A stretch of 64,000 nt of DNA from JBGAKG01 sp044224495 (lineage in GTDB: Bacteria > Myxococcota_A > Polyangia > Polyangiales > Polyangiaceae): NCBI GenBank assembly GCA_044224495.1, contig JBGAKG010000003.1, forward strand, positions 372,001 through 436,000. The letters run 5' to 3'. The translations under genes and the position numbers were made by a program. The notes beneath the pieces are model-generated. The model searched no databases. It saw nothing but the letters and a program-made list of their open reading frames with translations, and had not been told where the DNA came from. Below, in pieces: positions 7,131 to 16,606 of the stretch. Every line of letters begins with the position of its first letter. Position 1 is the stretch's first letter.

Positions 7131-9167
7131 TCAGCGGAAGAGGTGGACCGAGAGGAAATCGGCCACTTCTGCCCGCGGAATTCGCACCGAAAGGGTGAGG
7201 GCACCCTGGGAGGCATCGGTGGAGGGCCCCTGCTCCGAGAACCAGAACGGGACGGCCACCATCCCGGAGGACGAGCTGGTCATCCCGAAGAGCGGATCGT
7301 CGTCCAGCGCGTAGCCGGGGGTCCGCGTCGCCCACGCGAGCGGGAGGAGCATGCCCACGCCGCGGAGCGAGACGAAGCCACCCGCGTTGCTCTTCGCGGT
7401 GCGCAGCACCTCGAGGTCCGTCCGCTTCGAGAGCGGATCGGTCCCGGCGAGGATCGCCTTCGCCTTCGCGACGATCGTGGGGATGTCCATGCCGGTCAGC
7501 ATCCAGGTGCGGTCCCCATCGGGGACGAGCACGATCTGGAGCTTGGACGCGAGGATCGCCGGCTTCGGCGCGGGCGGACGCGCACCGGTGGGCTTCGCGC
7601 CCGGCGGCGGAGGCGGCGGGGTGGGAGCGAAGTTCGGATCGTCGTGGAAGTCCACGAGCTCGAGGTGGACGTGGCCCGCCGGGAGATCCTTGATCGGACC
7701 CGCGGTGTTGAACTTGCCCGGCGGCGTGCCCGTCCCGGCCTCGTTCTTCATCCACGTCTGGACGTGCGCGCGGTTGAACGCGGCCCAGATCTCCTTGAGC
7801 GGCACCTGGACCTTGGCGATCGGCGCTTCGATCCCGATCGCGTCCCAGCCGGCCGTGAGCGCGAGCGCGTTCATCTCCTTCGTCGGATCCGTCTTCTTCT
7901 GCTGCCACGCGTTCAACGCTTGGGATGCCGCGACGACGTCGACGCCGCGCCCGTAGACCATCGGCGCGGTGAAGAGGTCGGCCAGGTGCGTGAACGCGTC
8001 GACGAACGCCTTCCGGTCGCCCGCGTCGAGCTCGCTGCGCTTCTGGAGCAGGTTGTCGATCGCCTTCGTCGCGTGGACCTTCGGCTGCGCGAGATCGGTG
8101 GCATCGAAGCCGTGCACGTAGAAGCCCATCGCGCTGTCGCCCGGCAGCTTGCCGAAGAGCGCGGGCGGAGCGTCCGCCTTGTCGGGGTGCGAGACGAGCG
8201 CGCGCGCGATCGCCGATTGCTTGCGCTGGAGCGTGATGCGCGCGTCGCCGTTCGCCGTCTTGTCGTCGACGTTGACGTCGAGCACGCCGCGCTGCGCGTC
8301 GAGACCGAGGTCGAACACGTCTTCCACGAACGCCGTCACCGCTTCCTTGATCTCGGCGTCGCGGCCGAAGACGTGGCCGCCGATCACGCCGGCCATGCCG
8401 CGGTTCTTGGTGAGGAACTCCTTGAACGCCTCCTGCCGCGCCTCGGCGTGGAGATCCGCCGTGAACGACTGGCGGGTGACGGTGCGGGTGAGGAACGGGA
8501 CCGCCGCGTCGCGGACGTTGCCTTCGCGGGCGCAGACCACGCGCGCGGGAGCGGACCCGAACGCCGGCGCGAGCGCGCAGCGACCGAGCTCGCTGTAGTC
8601 GTAATCACCATCGTCGTCGTCGTCGTCCGCGTCCTCGGGGCGCGGGGCCTTCGCCTTGCGCGCGAGCTCGACCACGCCGTTCTGCCCCTTCACGAAGGTG
8701 TAGCGGTCGGCGAGCTGGGGTTGGACGCTGTCCACCGTGCCCTTCACCGCGACCGAGAGGACGAACGACGGGCGCGGGTTCATGCCCGGCTTCACGTAGA
8801 CGGCGAAGTCGACCGGCTGATCGAGATCGGCCAGGTGGGCGAGCTTCTCGCCGATCATTTCGCGGAGCGGCCCCTGGCCCTGGATGTTCTGGCCGACCCA
8901 GGAGCTCAGCATGTCGAGCGAGCGTGCCGGGCGGTTCGCGCGGCCCCAGATGAACATCGAGTCCGGGATGGCGACCGCGGAGAGATCGACGGCGGGCCCC
9001 TGATCGCCCCCGCCCTTCGGCGGCGTGGGGAGGGACGCGATGGGGGGTGTCGGCTGCGGCGTGTTGCCGCCACAGGCCGTCCCGAGCGCGACCACGACCG
9101 GAGCCGCGAGGAGCATGGGGAGCGGGAGGAAGCGGAGCGAGGACCGAGCGGCGAGGTGGAAACGCAT
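7131..9167 (-). CDS. Large lipoprotein of unknown function
   Basis: A 678-aa exported protein. I place the start at ATG 9167 because the following residues form a clean lipoprotein signal (MRFHLAARSSLRF, hydrophobic core, lipobox GTAC followed by GG), while 62 upstream in-frame codons look non-coding. After the lipobox comes a Pro/Thr linker, an acidic patch (DADDDDDDGDYD) near residue 175, and a Pro-rich stretch near 515-536. The rest is mixed alpha/beta with no motif I recognise. An Asp after the lipid Cys is absent (GGN follows), so outer-membrane anchoring would be expected by analogy with E. coli rules, which may not apply here. It is transcribed divergently from the helicase gene, 70 bp away. 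Confidence 0.75.
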   Translation of the reverse strand: MRFHLAARSSLRFLPLPMLLAAPVVVALGTACGGNTPQPTPPIASLPTPPKGGGDQGPAVDLSAVAIPDSMFIWGRANRPARSLDMLSSWVGQNIQGQGPLREMIGEKLAHLADLDQPVDFAVYVKPGMNPRPSFVLSVAVKGTVDSVQPQLADRYTFVKGQNGVVELARKAKAPRPEDADDDDDDGDYDYSELGRCALAPAFGSAPARVVCAREGNVRDAAVPFLTRTVTRQSFTADLHAEARQEAFKEFLTKNRGMAGVIGGHVFGRDAEIKEAVTAFVEDVFDLGLDAQRGVLDVNVDDKTANGDARITLQRKQSAIARALVSHPDKADAPPALFGKLPGDSAMGFYVHGFDATDLAQPKVHATKAIDNLLQKRSELDAGDRKAFVDAFTHLADLFTAPMVYGRGVDVVAASQALNAWQQKKTDPTKEMNALALTAGWDAIGIEAPIAKVQVPLKEIWAAFNRAHVQTWMKNEAGTGTPPGKFNTAGPIKDLPAGHVHLELVDFHDDPNFAPTPPPPPPGAKPTGARPPAPKPAILASKLQIVLVPDGDRTWMLTGMDIPTIVAKAKAILAGTDPLSKRTDLEVLRTAKSNAGGFVSLRGVGMLLPLAWATRTPGYALDDDPLFGMTSSSSGMVAVPFWFSEQGPSTDASQGALTLSVRIPRAEVADFLSVHLFR

Positions 9168-9237
9168 GAGGCCGCCGAGCTTACCTGAAAAAAACAAGCT
9201 TTTCGCCGGACGCGACCCGTGCCAGAGCAATCGTCGC

Positions 9238-11331
9238 GTGAGCTCGATCCCGCTCAACCCCGCGCAGCGCCGAGCCGTCGAGCACGAGCTCGGCCCGATC
9301 CTGGTCCTGGCCGGCGCCGGCTCGGGGAAGACCCGCGTCATCACCGAGCGCATGGTGCGGCTGATGAGCCGCGGCTACCCCGCGAAGTCGATCGTCGCGC
9401 TCACGTTCACGAACAAGGCCGCCGGCGAAATGGCGGAGCGCATCCACAAGCTCGCCAAGGCGCGCGGCGTGGTCGCCAACGATCTCACGGTCTCGACGTT
9501 CCACTCGTTCGGCCTGATGGTGCTCGGGCGCGAGCGCGCCGCCACCGGCGGGGCGTTCACGATCTTCGACCAGGGGGACGCGCTGGGCGCGCTGAAGGAG
9601 GCGATGCGCGGCATCGACGCCGGCAAGCGCTTCGACGCCAACGCCGTGCTGTCGCGCATCTCGATGGCGAAGAACGCGTTCCTCTCGCCGGAGGACCTCG
9701 CGAAGAAGGACTCGCAAGACGCCTACGACGAGATCACGCGGCTCGTGTACCCGAAGTACCAATCGGCGCTGAAGAACTTCCGCGCGTACGACTTCGACGA
9801 TCTGGTCTGCGAGGTCGCGCACCTCTTCAAGGCTCGCCCCGACGTGCTCGCGCGCTGGCAGGAGCGCTACCGCTTCGTGCTCGTCGACGAGTACCAGGAC
9901 ACGAACCGCGCCCAGCTCGAGGTGCTGCGCCTGATCGCCGAGAAGCACAAGAACGTGTGCGTCGTCGGCGACGACGACCAATCCATCTATGCGTGGCGCG
10001 GGGCCGACGTGCGCAACATCCTCGACTTCGAGGAGCACTTCCCCGGCGCGGCGATCGTGAAGCTCGAGCAGAACTACCGCTCGCGCGCGCCGGTGCTGGC
10101 CGTGGCGAACTCCGTCATCGCGAAGCGCCAGGACGCGAAGCACCGCAAGGTGCTCTTCACCGACAAGCTCGGCGGCGAGAAGGTGCGCCTGGTCGCGTGC
10201 GCCACGCCCGAGATCGAGGCGGCGTGGGTCGCGGAGAAGATCCGCGCGCTCGTGAAGGACCGCCAGGTGAGCGCGCGCGAGATCGCGGTGCTCTATCGCT
10301 CCAACGGGCAGGCGAAGCCGATCGAAGAGGCGCTGCGCGAGCAGGGCGTCGCCTACCGCCTCGTCGGCGGGCAGCAGTTCTTCGAGCGCAAGGAGGTGAA
10401 GGACCTCCTCTCCTACCTGAAGCTCGCGTTGAACCGCTCCGACGAGATCTCGCTCCGTCGCATCATCAACTACCCCGCGCGCGGCATCGGCGACACGAGC
10501 ATCCAACGCCTGTCGCTCCACGCGACCGCGCGCAGTTGGTCGCTGTGGCAAGCGGTGGAGCGCGTCGATGCGCTGGACGAGATTGCATCGGTCGCGCGCG
10601 ACGGCTGCCGCACGCTCGAGAAGGTGATGGCGAACGCCCGCCGCTCGATGCTCGTCGAGCGCAGGCGCGCGAGCGAGGTCGCGCGGGCGCTCGCCGAAGA
10701 GATCGAGCTCCGCAAGGACATCGACGCGAGCTCGCCGTCGCCCCAGGCCGCGGCGCGGCGGTGGGGCAACGTCGAGTCGCTCTTCCAGACGTTCGCGCGG
10801 CGCGAGGCGCGCGAGACGGCCGCGGGGAAGGACCCGACCGGCGAGCAAGGGCTCGCGGCGTTCCTCCACGCGCTCACGCTGAGCTTCGACGACGAGAACG
10901 AAGAGGGCGAGAAGGCGCCGGCCGTCACGCTGTCGACGCTCCACGGGTCGAAGGGGCTCGAGTTCGATCACGTGTTCCTGATCGGCTGCGAGGAAGGGTA
11001 CCTGCCGCACACCCGCACGCTCGAGACGCGCGCGAACGATCCGAGCCAGGGCGAAGCCGCGCAGGAGCTCGGGTTGACGAGCGACATCGAGGAAGAGCGG
11101 CGGCTCTTCTACGTCGGGATCACGCGCGCGCGCGAGGAGCTCGCGCTGTCGCGTTGCCAGGCGCGCGCGATGCGAGGAAAGGCGGCCCCGCGGACGCCGA
11201 GCCGCTTCCTGGCGGACGTCCCGGCCGAGCTCGTGATCGAAGAGCAAGTCTCGATCGCACCGCACCTCACGCCGGAGGCGATGACCGAACAGGCCAACGC
11301 GCTCCTCTCGATGTTGAACGGGCTCGGGTGA
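9238..11331 (+). CDS. UvrD/PcrA/Rep-family DNA helicase
   Basis: Superfamily 1A 3'-5' DNA helicase acting in repair and replication restart. All motifs are visible: Walker A GAGSGKTR (~25), motif Ia TFTNKAA, motif II VDEYQDTN, motif III GDDDQSIYAWRGA, motif IV NYRS, motif V TLHGSKGLEFDHVFL, and motif VI EEERRLFYVGITRARE. The start is taken at GTG 9238, which gives the usual N-terminus (SSIPLNPAQRRAVEH). About 71 upstream in-frame codons overlap the divergent lipoprotein and look non-coding. At 697 aa the length fits PcrA/UvrD. There is no RecB-like nuclease. The stop overlaps the next gene by 4 bp. UvrD, PcrA and Rep cannot be separated by eye. Confidence 0.95.
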   Translation: MSSIPLNPAQRRAVEHELGPILVLAGAGSGKTRVITERMVRLMSRGYPAKSIVALTFTNKAAGEMAERIHKLAKARGVVANDLTVSTFHSFGLMVLGRERAATGGAFTIFDQGDALGALKEAMRGIDAGKRFDANAVLSRISMAKNAFLSPEDLAKKDSQDAYDEITRLVYPKYQSALKNFRAYDFDDLVCEVAHLFKARPDVLARWQERYRFVLVDEYQDTNRAQLEVLRLIAEKHKNVCVVGDDDQSIYAWRGADVRNILDFEEHFPGAAIVKLEQNYRSRAPVLAVANSVIAKRQDAKHRKVLFTDKLGGEKVRLVACATPEIEAAWVAEKIRALVKDRQVSAREIAVLYRSNGQAKPIEEALREQGVAYRLVGGQQFFERKEVKDLLSYLKLALNRSDEISLRRIINYPARGIGDTSIQRLSLHATARSWSLWQAVERVDALDEIASVARDGCRTLEKVMANARRSMLVERRRASEVARALAEEIELRKDIDASSPSPQAAARRWGNVESLFQTFARREARETAAGKDPTGEQGLAAFLHALTLSFDDENEEGEKAPAVTLSTLHGSKGLEFDHVFLIGCEEGYLPHTRTLETRANDPSQGEAAQELGLTSDIEEERRLFYVGITRAREELALSRCQARAMRGKAAPRTPSRFLADVPAELVIEEQVSIAPHLTPEAMTEQANALLSMLNGLG

Positions 11332-12086
11332 GCGTGGCCCGGGCTCCGCGGCTCCTCACGATCGGCGTCAGCCACTACTGCGAGAAGGCGCGGTGGGCGC
11401 TCGACCGCGCCGGCATCGACTACGTCGAAGAAGCGAACGCGCCGCTCTTCCACCTGCGCGCTGGACGCGGCACGCGGCCCATCCTGATCGACGGGGACCT
11501 GGTCCTCCGCGACTCGACCGCGATCCTCCGTCACGCCGACGAGCGGCTCGCGGAGCGCGATCGGCTCTACCCGGCGGCGACCGCCAGCGCGGTGCTCGAG
11601 GCCGAGGAGGGCTTCGACAGAGGGCTCGGCGTCGACATCCGCCGCGTGGTGTACGCGCACCTCGCACGCGAGCCGGAGCTCTTCGCTCGCGTCGCGGGCG
11701 TGCTCGCCCCGCGGTGGCAAGGGCGACTCGTCTCCACCGCGCCGCGCGCGTGGCTCGAACCGATCCTGCGGGCGTACCGCGCTCACCAGGGGCCTCCCCC
11801 GCGCGCGGTCGCGCGGCTCGAGGCGACGTTCGCGGAGGCGTCGCGCGCCCTCACGCGCTCGCCGTGGCTGGTCGGCGATCGATTCACCGCCGCCGACCTC
11901 ACGTTCGCGTCGCTCGCCGCGCCGATCGTGTTCCCGGACCATCACCCCGCCATGCCCGCGTTCGCCGATCTGCGGGGCACGCGCCTCGCCGACGTGGCCG
12001 CTCCGTTCCGCGACAGCGCGGCCGGCCAGTACGTGCAGAGGCTCTACCGCGAGCTCCGCACGCAGCGAGTTGACGCACCGCGTTAG
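11328..12086 (+). CDS. Glutathione S-transferase-like protein
   Basis: A 252-aa protein with the GST layout. The N-terminal thioredoxin-like half has SHYCEKARWALDRAGIDY, where Cys-Glu-Lys occupies the catalytic position, and the glutathione-contact segment DSTAILRHAD near 65. The C-terminal half is helical and contains WLVGDRFTAADLTFASL, the conserved GST-C N-capping region. It could conjugate or reduce small electrophiles in the cytoplasm, but the substrate is unknown. GTG at 11328 is chosen because it overlaps the helicase stop in a GTGA junction. A second GTG two codons later is possible. Co-transcription with the helicase is likely. Confidence 0.85.
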   Translation: MSVARAPRLLTIGVSHYCEKARWALDRAGIDYVEEANAPLFHLRAGRGTRPILIDGDLVLRDSTAILRHADERLAERDRLYPAATASAVLEAEEGFDRGLGVDIRRVVYAHLAREPELFARVAGVLAPRWQGRLVSTAPRAWLEPILRAYRAHQGPPPRAVARLEATFAEASRALTRSPWLVGDRFTAADLTFASLAAPIVFPDHHPAMPAFADLRGTRLADVAAPFRDSAAGQYVQRLYRELRTQRVDAPR

Positions 12087-12104
12087 AGGGCTTAAGTTCC
12101 GGCC

Positions 12105-13064
12105 ATGCTGCCGGTTGCGGTGCTGCTCGCGGGGATCGCGGTGCTCGCGCTGCTCGTCGCGCGGCGTTGGCTCCGCGAGCGTGCGCGCCCTGCGCGGTTG
12201 CCTGCTCCGGCGCCCGAGCCTTCGGCGACCGCACCGGTGCCCGCTCCTTCGACCGCGCTCGCGCTCCGTCCCCGCCGCGAGGCGGTCGTCGTGTTCGTCC
12301 ACGGCTTCGCGGGCTTCGGGGAGCTTCGCTTCGGACCTGCGCGCGCCTCGTATTTTCGGGGGGTCCAAGACCACCTCGCGCGGCGCGGGATCCGCTGCGC
12401 GTTCGCAGCGCTGCCGCCGGTCGCCTCGTCGACCGCGCGCGGGCTCGAGCTCCGGCGCTTCGTCGAAGAGCTCGGCGACGTCGAGGTCCACCTCGTCGCG
12501 CACAGCATGGGCGGGCTCGACGCGCGGTGGATGCTCGCGAACGGCAACCTGACGAGCGTGCGCTCGCTCGTGACGATCGCGACGCCTCACCGCGGCACGC
12601 CGCTCGCGGATCTCGGTAGTGCGGTGCTCGGGCGACCGCGCGCGACGGCGCGCCACGGGCTCGTCGGCGCGGTCGACGATCTGACGCGGCGCACGTTGGA
12701 GCCGAGCGCCGACGCGACGATCGAGGGCATCGCATGCGCCTCCGTGCTCGTGGATCCATCCGCAGGTGCGCGCGGCGTGCGGCCGCTGCTCCGGCCGACG
12801 CATCGGATCCTCGAGGCGCTCGTGGGCGCGAACGACGGGGTCGTCCCGCGCTCGTCGCAGGTCTGGGGCAGCGTCCTGGGGACGGTGGACGGCGATCACT
12901 GCGCGGTGCTCGGCTGGGCGCACCGCGCCGGGGCTCCGTTCGATGCGCCGACGTTCTACGGTGCGTTGGCGGCGTCGATGCTCGACGGCGAGCCGTCGCT
13001 CGCGGCGTGGGAACCGGGCCGGCCGCGGATCGCGTCGGTGGAGCTGCTGCCGGCGCCGCCGTGA
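12105..13064 (+). CDS. Lipase-like alpha/beta hydrolase, membrane-anchored
   Basis: Triacylglycerol-lipase-like serine hydrolase of 319 aa. The N-terminus (LPVAVLLAGIAVLALLVARRWL) is a signal anchor, followed by a Pro/Ala linker. The core starts with VVVFVHGFAGFG (oxyanion strand), has the nucleophile elbow AHSMGG near residue 140, then TIATPHRGTPLADLG, a segment typical of bacterial lipases. Candidate acid and histidine are in ANDGVVP and GDHCAVLG. It probably hydrolyses esters outside the cytoplasm. It follows the GST gene by 18 bp and may be in the same transcript. The lipid substrate is not predictable. It ends 1 bp from the converging diheme cytochrome gene. Confidence 0.85.
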   Translation: MLPVAVLLAGIAVLALLVARRWLRERARPARLPAPAPEPSATAPVPAPSTALALRPRREAVVVFVHGFAGFGELRFGPARASYFRGVQDHLARRGIRCAFAALPPVASSTARGLELRRFVEELGDVEVHLVAHSMGGLDARWMLANGNLTSVRSLVTIATPHRGTPLADLGSAVLGRPRATARHGLVGAVDDLTRRTLEPSADATIEGIACASVLVDPSAGARGVRPLLRPTHRILEALVGANDGVVPRSSQVWGSVLGTVDGDHCAVLGWAHRAGAPFDAPTFYGALAASMLDGEPSLAAWEPGRPRIASVELLPAPP

Positions 13065-13065
13065 G

Positions 13066-14169
13066 TCACTTCCCGGTGCAGTCCCCCGTGAGGCCCGCGA
13101 TCCACTGGGTGACGAGCGCCACGCCCTCGTCGTGGACCAGGCTGCGCCCGATCTCCGGCATCGCGATCTGCGGCTGGGTCGACTTCATCCGGTAGATCAG
13201 GATCGAGTCCTCGGGCTTGCCGGGGACCACGTCGTACATGAATGTGCCGGAGCCCGGCCCGGCGGCCACCGGCGACTTGCACGTACCAAAACGGTACGGA
13301 TCGGTGACGTCCATCCCGAGGTGCAGGCCCGTCGTCCGGGCCTCGCCCACCTCGCTGTGGCAGTGGGCGCAGTTGGCGTCGAGGTAGGCGCGCGCGCGTA
13401 CGTCGACCGGAAGCGTCGTGTCCGCCCACGACGGCATCGCCTTCGGCGCGGGGGCGGGCGCGCCGCTCAGGATCCCGACCTTCGTCCAATGCGCGAGCTG
13501 GTTCTCGGCGCCCGTCGGGTACGCGTAGTCGGCGTTGAGGCGATCGCCGCGCACCCCGATCGGGAGGACCACGTTCGACTCGCCGTCGCCGTGGCACTTC
13601 TTGCATTGGTTCTGGTTCGGGACCAGGTACGACGCGGTGACGGGCGTGCCGTCGGCTTTGGTGAAGCTCAGGTCGCGCGTGAGCCCGCCCGGGCGGATGC
13701 GCGCTTCCTTCTGATCGTCGTCCCAGACGTACGAGATCGCGCGCCAGCCCGCGGCCTGGCGGATGAGCAACCGGGTCTCGATCCAGGTCACCGGCGCCGG
13801 ACTCCGGAAGTCCTTCGGGTACCCGAACGACTTGGTGATGATGGACCCGACCGGCAGATCGAAGACCTTCGTGTCGTCCCAGGCGATGCTCTTGCCCTTC
13901 GGCACCCAGACCGTGCGCTCCTTCACCGCGTAGTCGGAGAAGAGCGTGGAGCTCGGCGCGTACGGGACGACCTCGGCCGAGAGGGGCGTGATCTTCGCGT
14001 CCTTCACCGCGACCTGGCAGTAGGCCGAGAGCGTCGGGAGCGGATCCGTCAGGTAGCCCGGGTCGGCGCCCGGCGTGCACGGAGGCGCGGCCGCCGGCTC
14101 GCTCGAGCACGCGAGAAACGCACCGCCGAGCGAGACGGAGAGCAGGAGCGCCGCGCTACGCCCGCGCAC
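13066..14169 (-). CDS. SO2930-type diheme c-type cytochrome lipoprotein
   Basis: A 367-aa lipoprotein with signal peptide and lipobox (FLACSS), and two covalent heme motifs, CKKCH (~190) and CAHCH (~269). Composition and layout match the family known as TIGR03806 (SO2930/HNE_0200), whose members occur beside a parallel beta-helix protein (TIGR03805). That partner is the gene directly upstream here. The function of the pair is not established; redox chemistry on an extracytoplasmic substrate is plausible. The start is GTG 14169, immediately after the TGA of the beta-helix gene, which implies coupled translation. The C-terminal MPEIGRSLVHDEG segment could supply a distal heme ligand (Met). Confidence 0.88.
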   Translation of the reverse strand: MRGRSAALLLSVSLGGAFLACSSEPAAAPPCTPGADPGYLTDPLPTLSAYCQVAVKDAKITPLSAEVVPYAPSSTLFSDYAVKERTVWVPKGKSIAWDDTKVFDLPVGSIITKSFGYPKDFRSPAPVTWIETRLLIRQAAGWRAISYVWDDDQKEARIRPGGLTRDLSFTKADGTPVTASYLVPNQNQCKKCHGDGESNVVLPIGVRGDRLNADYAYPTGAENQLAHWTKVGILSGAPAPAPKAMPSWADTTLPVDVRARAYLDANCAHCHSEVGEARTTGLHLGMDVTDPYRFGTCKSPVAAGPGSGTFMYDVVPGKPEDSILIYRMKSTQPQIAMPEIGRSLVHDEGVALVTQWIAGLTGDCTGK

Positions 14170-15462
14170 TCAGAGCCCCGGGAAGGTGACCGGCGCGATC
14201 GCCGGGAGCGCGCAGTCGTACGGCTTCGCGTCCAGCGACATGATGCCGGGGAGATCGGGCTTGTTCTTGTCGAGCTTGTCGAGGTGAAGGTTCGCGAAGG
14301 CCGCCCCGCCGTTGTTCTGCATGCAGAGCTGCATCGGGTTCTCGGGCGGAGTCGTGATCTTCGGATCGAGGATGCCGTCGTAGAGCATCGGCGGAACGAC
14401 CTTGTTCGGGAACGACTCGGTCGCGGTCGCGAGGAGGATGCCGATCTGCTTCGTCGCGTCCGGGAGCGAGCCGCCCGCGCCGAACGTGTTGTCGTGCAGG
14501 TAGACCCGCTTCGGGAACGGGTAGTAGTTCGGATCCTTGATCTCGATCTCCGTCACCATGTAGCTGATGACGGCGGCGTGGATGGTGAGGTTGTCGTCGA
14601 AGGTGTTCTGGAACACCTCGACGTTGTCGTTCGCCATGACGAAGAAGCCGGTGCCGCGCGGCACGAGCCCGACGACGTTGCCGACGGGCGCGAAGTTCTT
14701 CGTGTTGTTCGAGTGGATCTTGTTCTTGTAGACGCGCACGTCGTGGCCGCCGAGCTGCGGGAGGCCCGGCAGATCGAAGACCAGAATCCCGCCCGTGTTG
14801 TCGTGCGAGTCGTTCTCGTAGACGTCGGCGTAGAAGGTGTTCTCGATCTCGATGCCGGCGACGTTGAGGTACGCCTCGTTGCGGCGCAGGACGGCGTGAT
14901 CCGACTGGCCGAGGTAGATGCCGGAGTCGGAAGCGCCGCTCACCTTCGAGTCCTCGATGAGCACGTTCTTCGACTTCACCGGGTAAAGGCCGTAGGGGCC
15001 GTGCTCCGAGGGCTCCTCCCCCGTCCACGTCGCCTCCATCTTGCGGAACGTGACGCCGGTGGAGCCGAGGACCTTCACGCCGTTGCCGGCGGTGTCGCGG
15101 ACGGTGAAGCTCTCCAGCAGGAGGTCCTTCACGCCGTCGGCGAAGACGCCCTCGGCACCTGCCTTCTGGCCCTTGAAGTCGAGGATCGTCTTCCCCATGC
15201 CCTGCCCGCGCACCGTCACCTGGTTCGCGGCGATGACGAGCGTGTTGGAGAGCTTGAAGGTGCCCTCGCCGAAGAGGAGCAACTGCCCGTCCTTGGCGGT
15301 CGCGAACGCGTCCGCGATCTTCTGCTCGGAGTCGCTCGACGCGAACGACGTGCACGTGACGCCCGTCGGACAGGGCGGCGCGGCGGGCCCCGCCGGGGTC
15401 GACGAGCACGCGGCCGGGACGAGGGCGAGGGTCAGGAAGGAGGCGGCGAGGAGGAAGCGCAT
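14170..15462 (-). CDS. Parallel beta-helix lipoprotein paired with the diheme cytochrome
   Basis: A 430-aa protein with lipoprotein signal (MRFLLAASFLTLALVPAACSS). Residues ~50-330 are repeated short strands with Asn/Gly turns (NVLIEDSKVSG, HAVLRRNEAYLN, ADVYENDSHDN, DVRVYKNKIHSN, NVEVFQNTF), the signature of a right-handed parallel beta-helix as in pectate lyases and carbohydrate-binding proteins. It fits TIGR03805, regularly found in a two-gene pair with the SO2930-type cytochrome that follows here. I chose ATG 15462 because it opens the signal peptide. It overlaps the VanZ-like gene by 31 bp. It may bind or cleave a polysaccharide while its partner handles electrons, which is inference. 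Confidence 0.87.
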   Translation of the reverse strand: MRFLLAASFLTLALVPAACSSTPAGPAAPPCPTGVTCTSFASSDSEQKIADAFATAKDGQLLLFGEGTFKLSNTLVIAANQVTVRGQGMGKTILDFKGQKAGAEGVFADGVKDLLLESFTVRDTAGNGVKVLGSTGVTFRKMEATWTGEEPSEHGPYGLYPVKSKNVLIEDSKVSGASDSGIYLGQSDHAVLRRNEAYLNVAGIEIENTFYADVYENDSHDNTGGILVFDLPGLPQLGGHDVRVYKNKIHSNNTKNFAPVGNVVGLVPRGTGFFVMANDNVEVFQNTFDDNLTIHAAVISYMVTEIEIKDPNYYPFPKRVYLHDNTFGAGGSLPDATKQIGILLATATESFPNKVVPPMLYDGILDPKITTPPENPMQLCMQNNGGAAFANLHLDKLDKNKPDLPGIMSLDAKPYDCALPAIAPVTFPGL

Positions 15463-15914
15463 GACGGAAGTGTAGTACGGAAGCTCCCGAGCGTGGGCGC
15501 GGCGTAGCCGAGCGCGATCGCGAGGAGGTCGAGCGGATCGAAGACGCCCGGGACGACGCCGAGCCCCTGCCCTGCCTCGATCCCGACCGCGACGACGAAC
15601 CCGAGCGCGAGCCAGACCCGCGCCGAGAGCGTGCCGCGCTCCGCGCGCCAGACGAGCGCCATCGCCGCCCCGAACGCGAACGCCCACGCGCCGTCGGGGA
15701 AGCTGCCGAGCACGAAGCGCGGGACGAACGCGGCGAGCCCGTGCGTCGCCCCGCGCATCGCGCCGAGGAGCGGTCCGGCCCCGAGCGCCTCCACCCAGCG
15801 GAACAGCGCGATGTCGTCTTCGCGGAGGAGCAGGTACAGCGCCGCCCCCAGCGCGAGCGGCGCGACGACGCGCGCGAGCACCGCGCCGAGCACGCCGAGC
15901 CGCGGGCGCTTCAT
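15432..15914 (-). CDS. VanZ-like membrane protein
   Basis: A 160-aa integral membrane protein with about four hydrophobic helices: an N-terminal one after MKRPRLGVLG, a second around FAFGAAMALVW, a third around VWLALGFVVAVGIEAGQG, and a fourth at DLLAIALGYAAPTLG. The GIEAGQGLGVVPGVFDPLDLLAIALGYAAP block matches the conserved end of VanZ-like proteins (E-x-x-Q ... D-x-x-D). VanZ confers low-level teicoplanin resistance in enterococci, but the wider family is of unknown function. ATG 15914 overlaps the preceding stop by 4 bp, placing it inside the five-gene operon. Confidence 0.75.
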   Translation of the reverse strand: MKRPRLGVLGAVLARVVAPLALGAALYLLLREDDIALFRWVEALGAGPLLGAMRGATHGLAAFVPRFVLGSFPDGAWAFAFGAAMALVWRAERGTLSARVWLALGFVVAVGIEAGQGLGVVPGVFDPLDLLAIALGYAAPTLGSFRTTLPSCASSSPPPS

Positions 15915-16606
15915 TTCGCGGGCCACAGCTCCCAGACCCACGCGACGCCCTCGAGCCCGCCGTGCTTCGCGATCGGAGCCCCCGTGTACTCGAGCACGAG
16001 CCAGCGCCTCCCGTTCTGGCGGACCCACGCGGTGACGTCCGCGCGGATCCGAAGGGAGACCGCCGCCGGCATCAGGGGGTGGAAGCCGTCGCTGGGCGTG
16101 ACGCCCGTCAGGAAGTCGAGCGCCTTGCTCTTGCCGGCCGCGCTGCCTTTGCTGAGGCGACCGTAGAGGACGTCGGCGTCGGGGCCGTCGACGTCGTCGA
16201 GCTGGCCGAGCGCGCCCTTGCGCCCGCCGTTCTCGGCGACGAGCCAGGCGAAGCACGTTCGACCGTCGCTCTTGCCGCCGACGGCGTACGCCTTGCCGAA
16301 CCACACCGAGCGCTCCTTCGGGAGGCTCGCCGTCTTCGGGAGCGTGCCCGCGACGAAGTCGTCGAAGACGCGACAGCCGTCCTTCTTCGCCGCGACGCAG
16401 CCGATCAGGCCCCGAATCGTCGCGTCGTCGGGCTCTTGGGAGGCCGCGATCGAGTCGAAGCCCGCGTCGGAGATGGCGCCGGTGGCCGCCCCGCCGTCCC
16501 AAGCTGGGACAGGGTGCGGGGCCTTGCTCGTCGCCGTGTTGAGGACGAGGAAGAAGGCGAGCACGCCGGCCGCCGCGACGTGGCGCCACCAGGCGGGGGC
16601 CTTCAC
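15911..16606 (-). CDS. Membrane-anchored hypothetical protein
   Basis: A 231-aa protein with one N-terminal hydrophobic segment (VAAAGVLAFFLVLNTA, about residues 8-24), then a soluble domain that should face the periplasm. The domain contains two Cys (GLIGCVAAKKDGCRVFD) that could form a disulfide. I recognise no family. The GTG start at 16606 overlaps the PLP-enzyme stop (GTGA), and the gene's own stop overlaps the VanZ-like start, so it is an internal member of the operon. Confidence 0.75.
   Translation of the reverse strand: MKAPAWWRHVAAAGVLAFFLVLNTATSKAPHPVPAWDGGAATGAISDAGFDSIAASQEPDDATIRGLIGCVAAKKDGCRVFDDFVAGTLPKTASLPKERSVWFGKAYAVGGKSDGRTCFAWLVAENGGRKGALGQLDDVDGPDADVLYGRLSKGSAAGKSKALDFLTGVTPSDGFHPLMPAAVSLRIRADVTAWVRQNGRRWLVLEYTGAPIAKHGGLEGVAWVWELWPAK

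Noticed and set aside
5214..9188. Very long open frame on the plus strand (about 1300 codons)
   Set aside because: It is antisense to three genes with signal peptides and membrane helices, is almost pure Arg/Glu/Ala, and arises from GC-rich codons read on the other strand.
9211..9224. TGGCACG on the minus strand upstream of the 678-aa lipoprotein, a possible sigma54 -24 box
   Set aside because: No GC at the -12 position with correct spacing.
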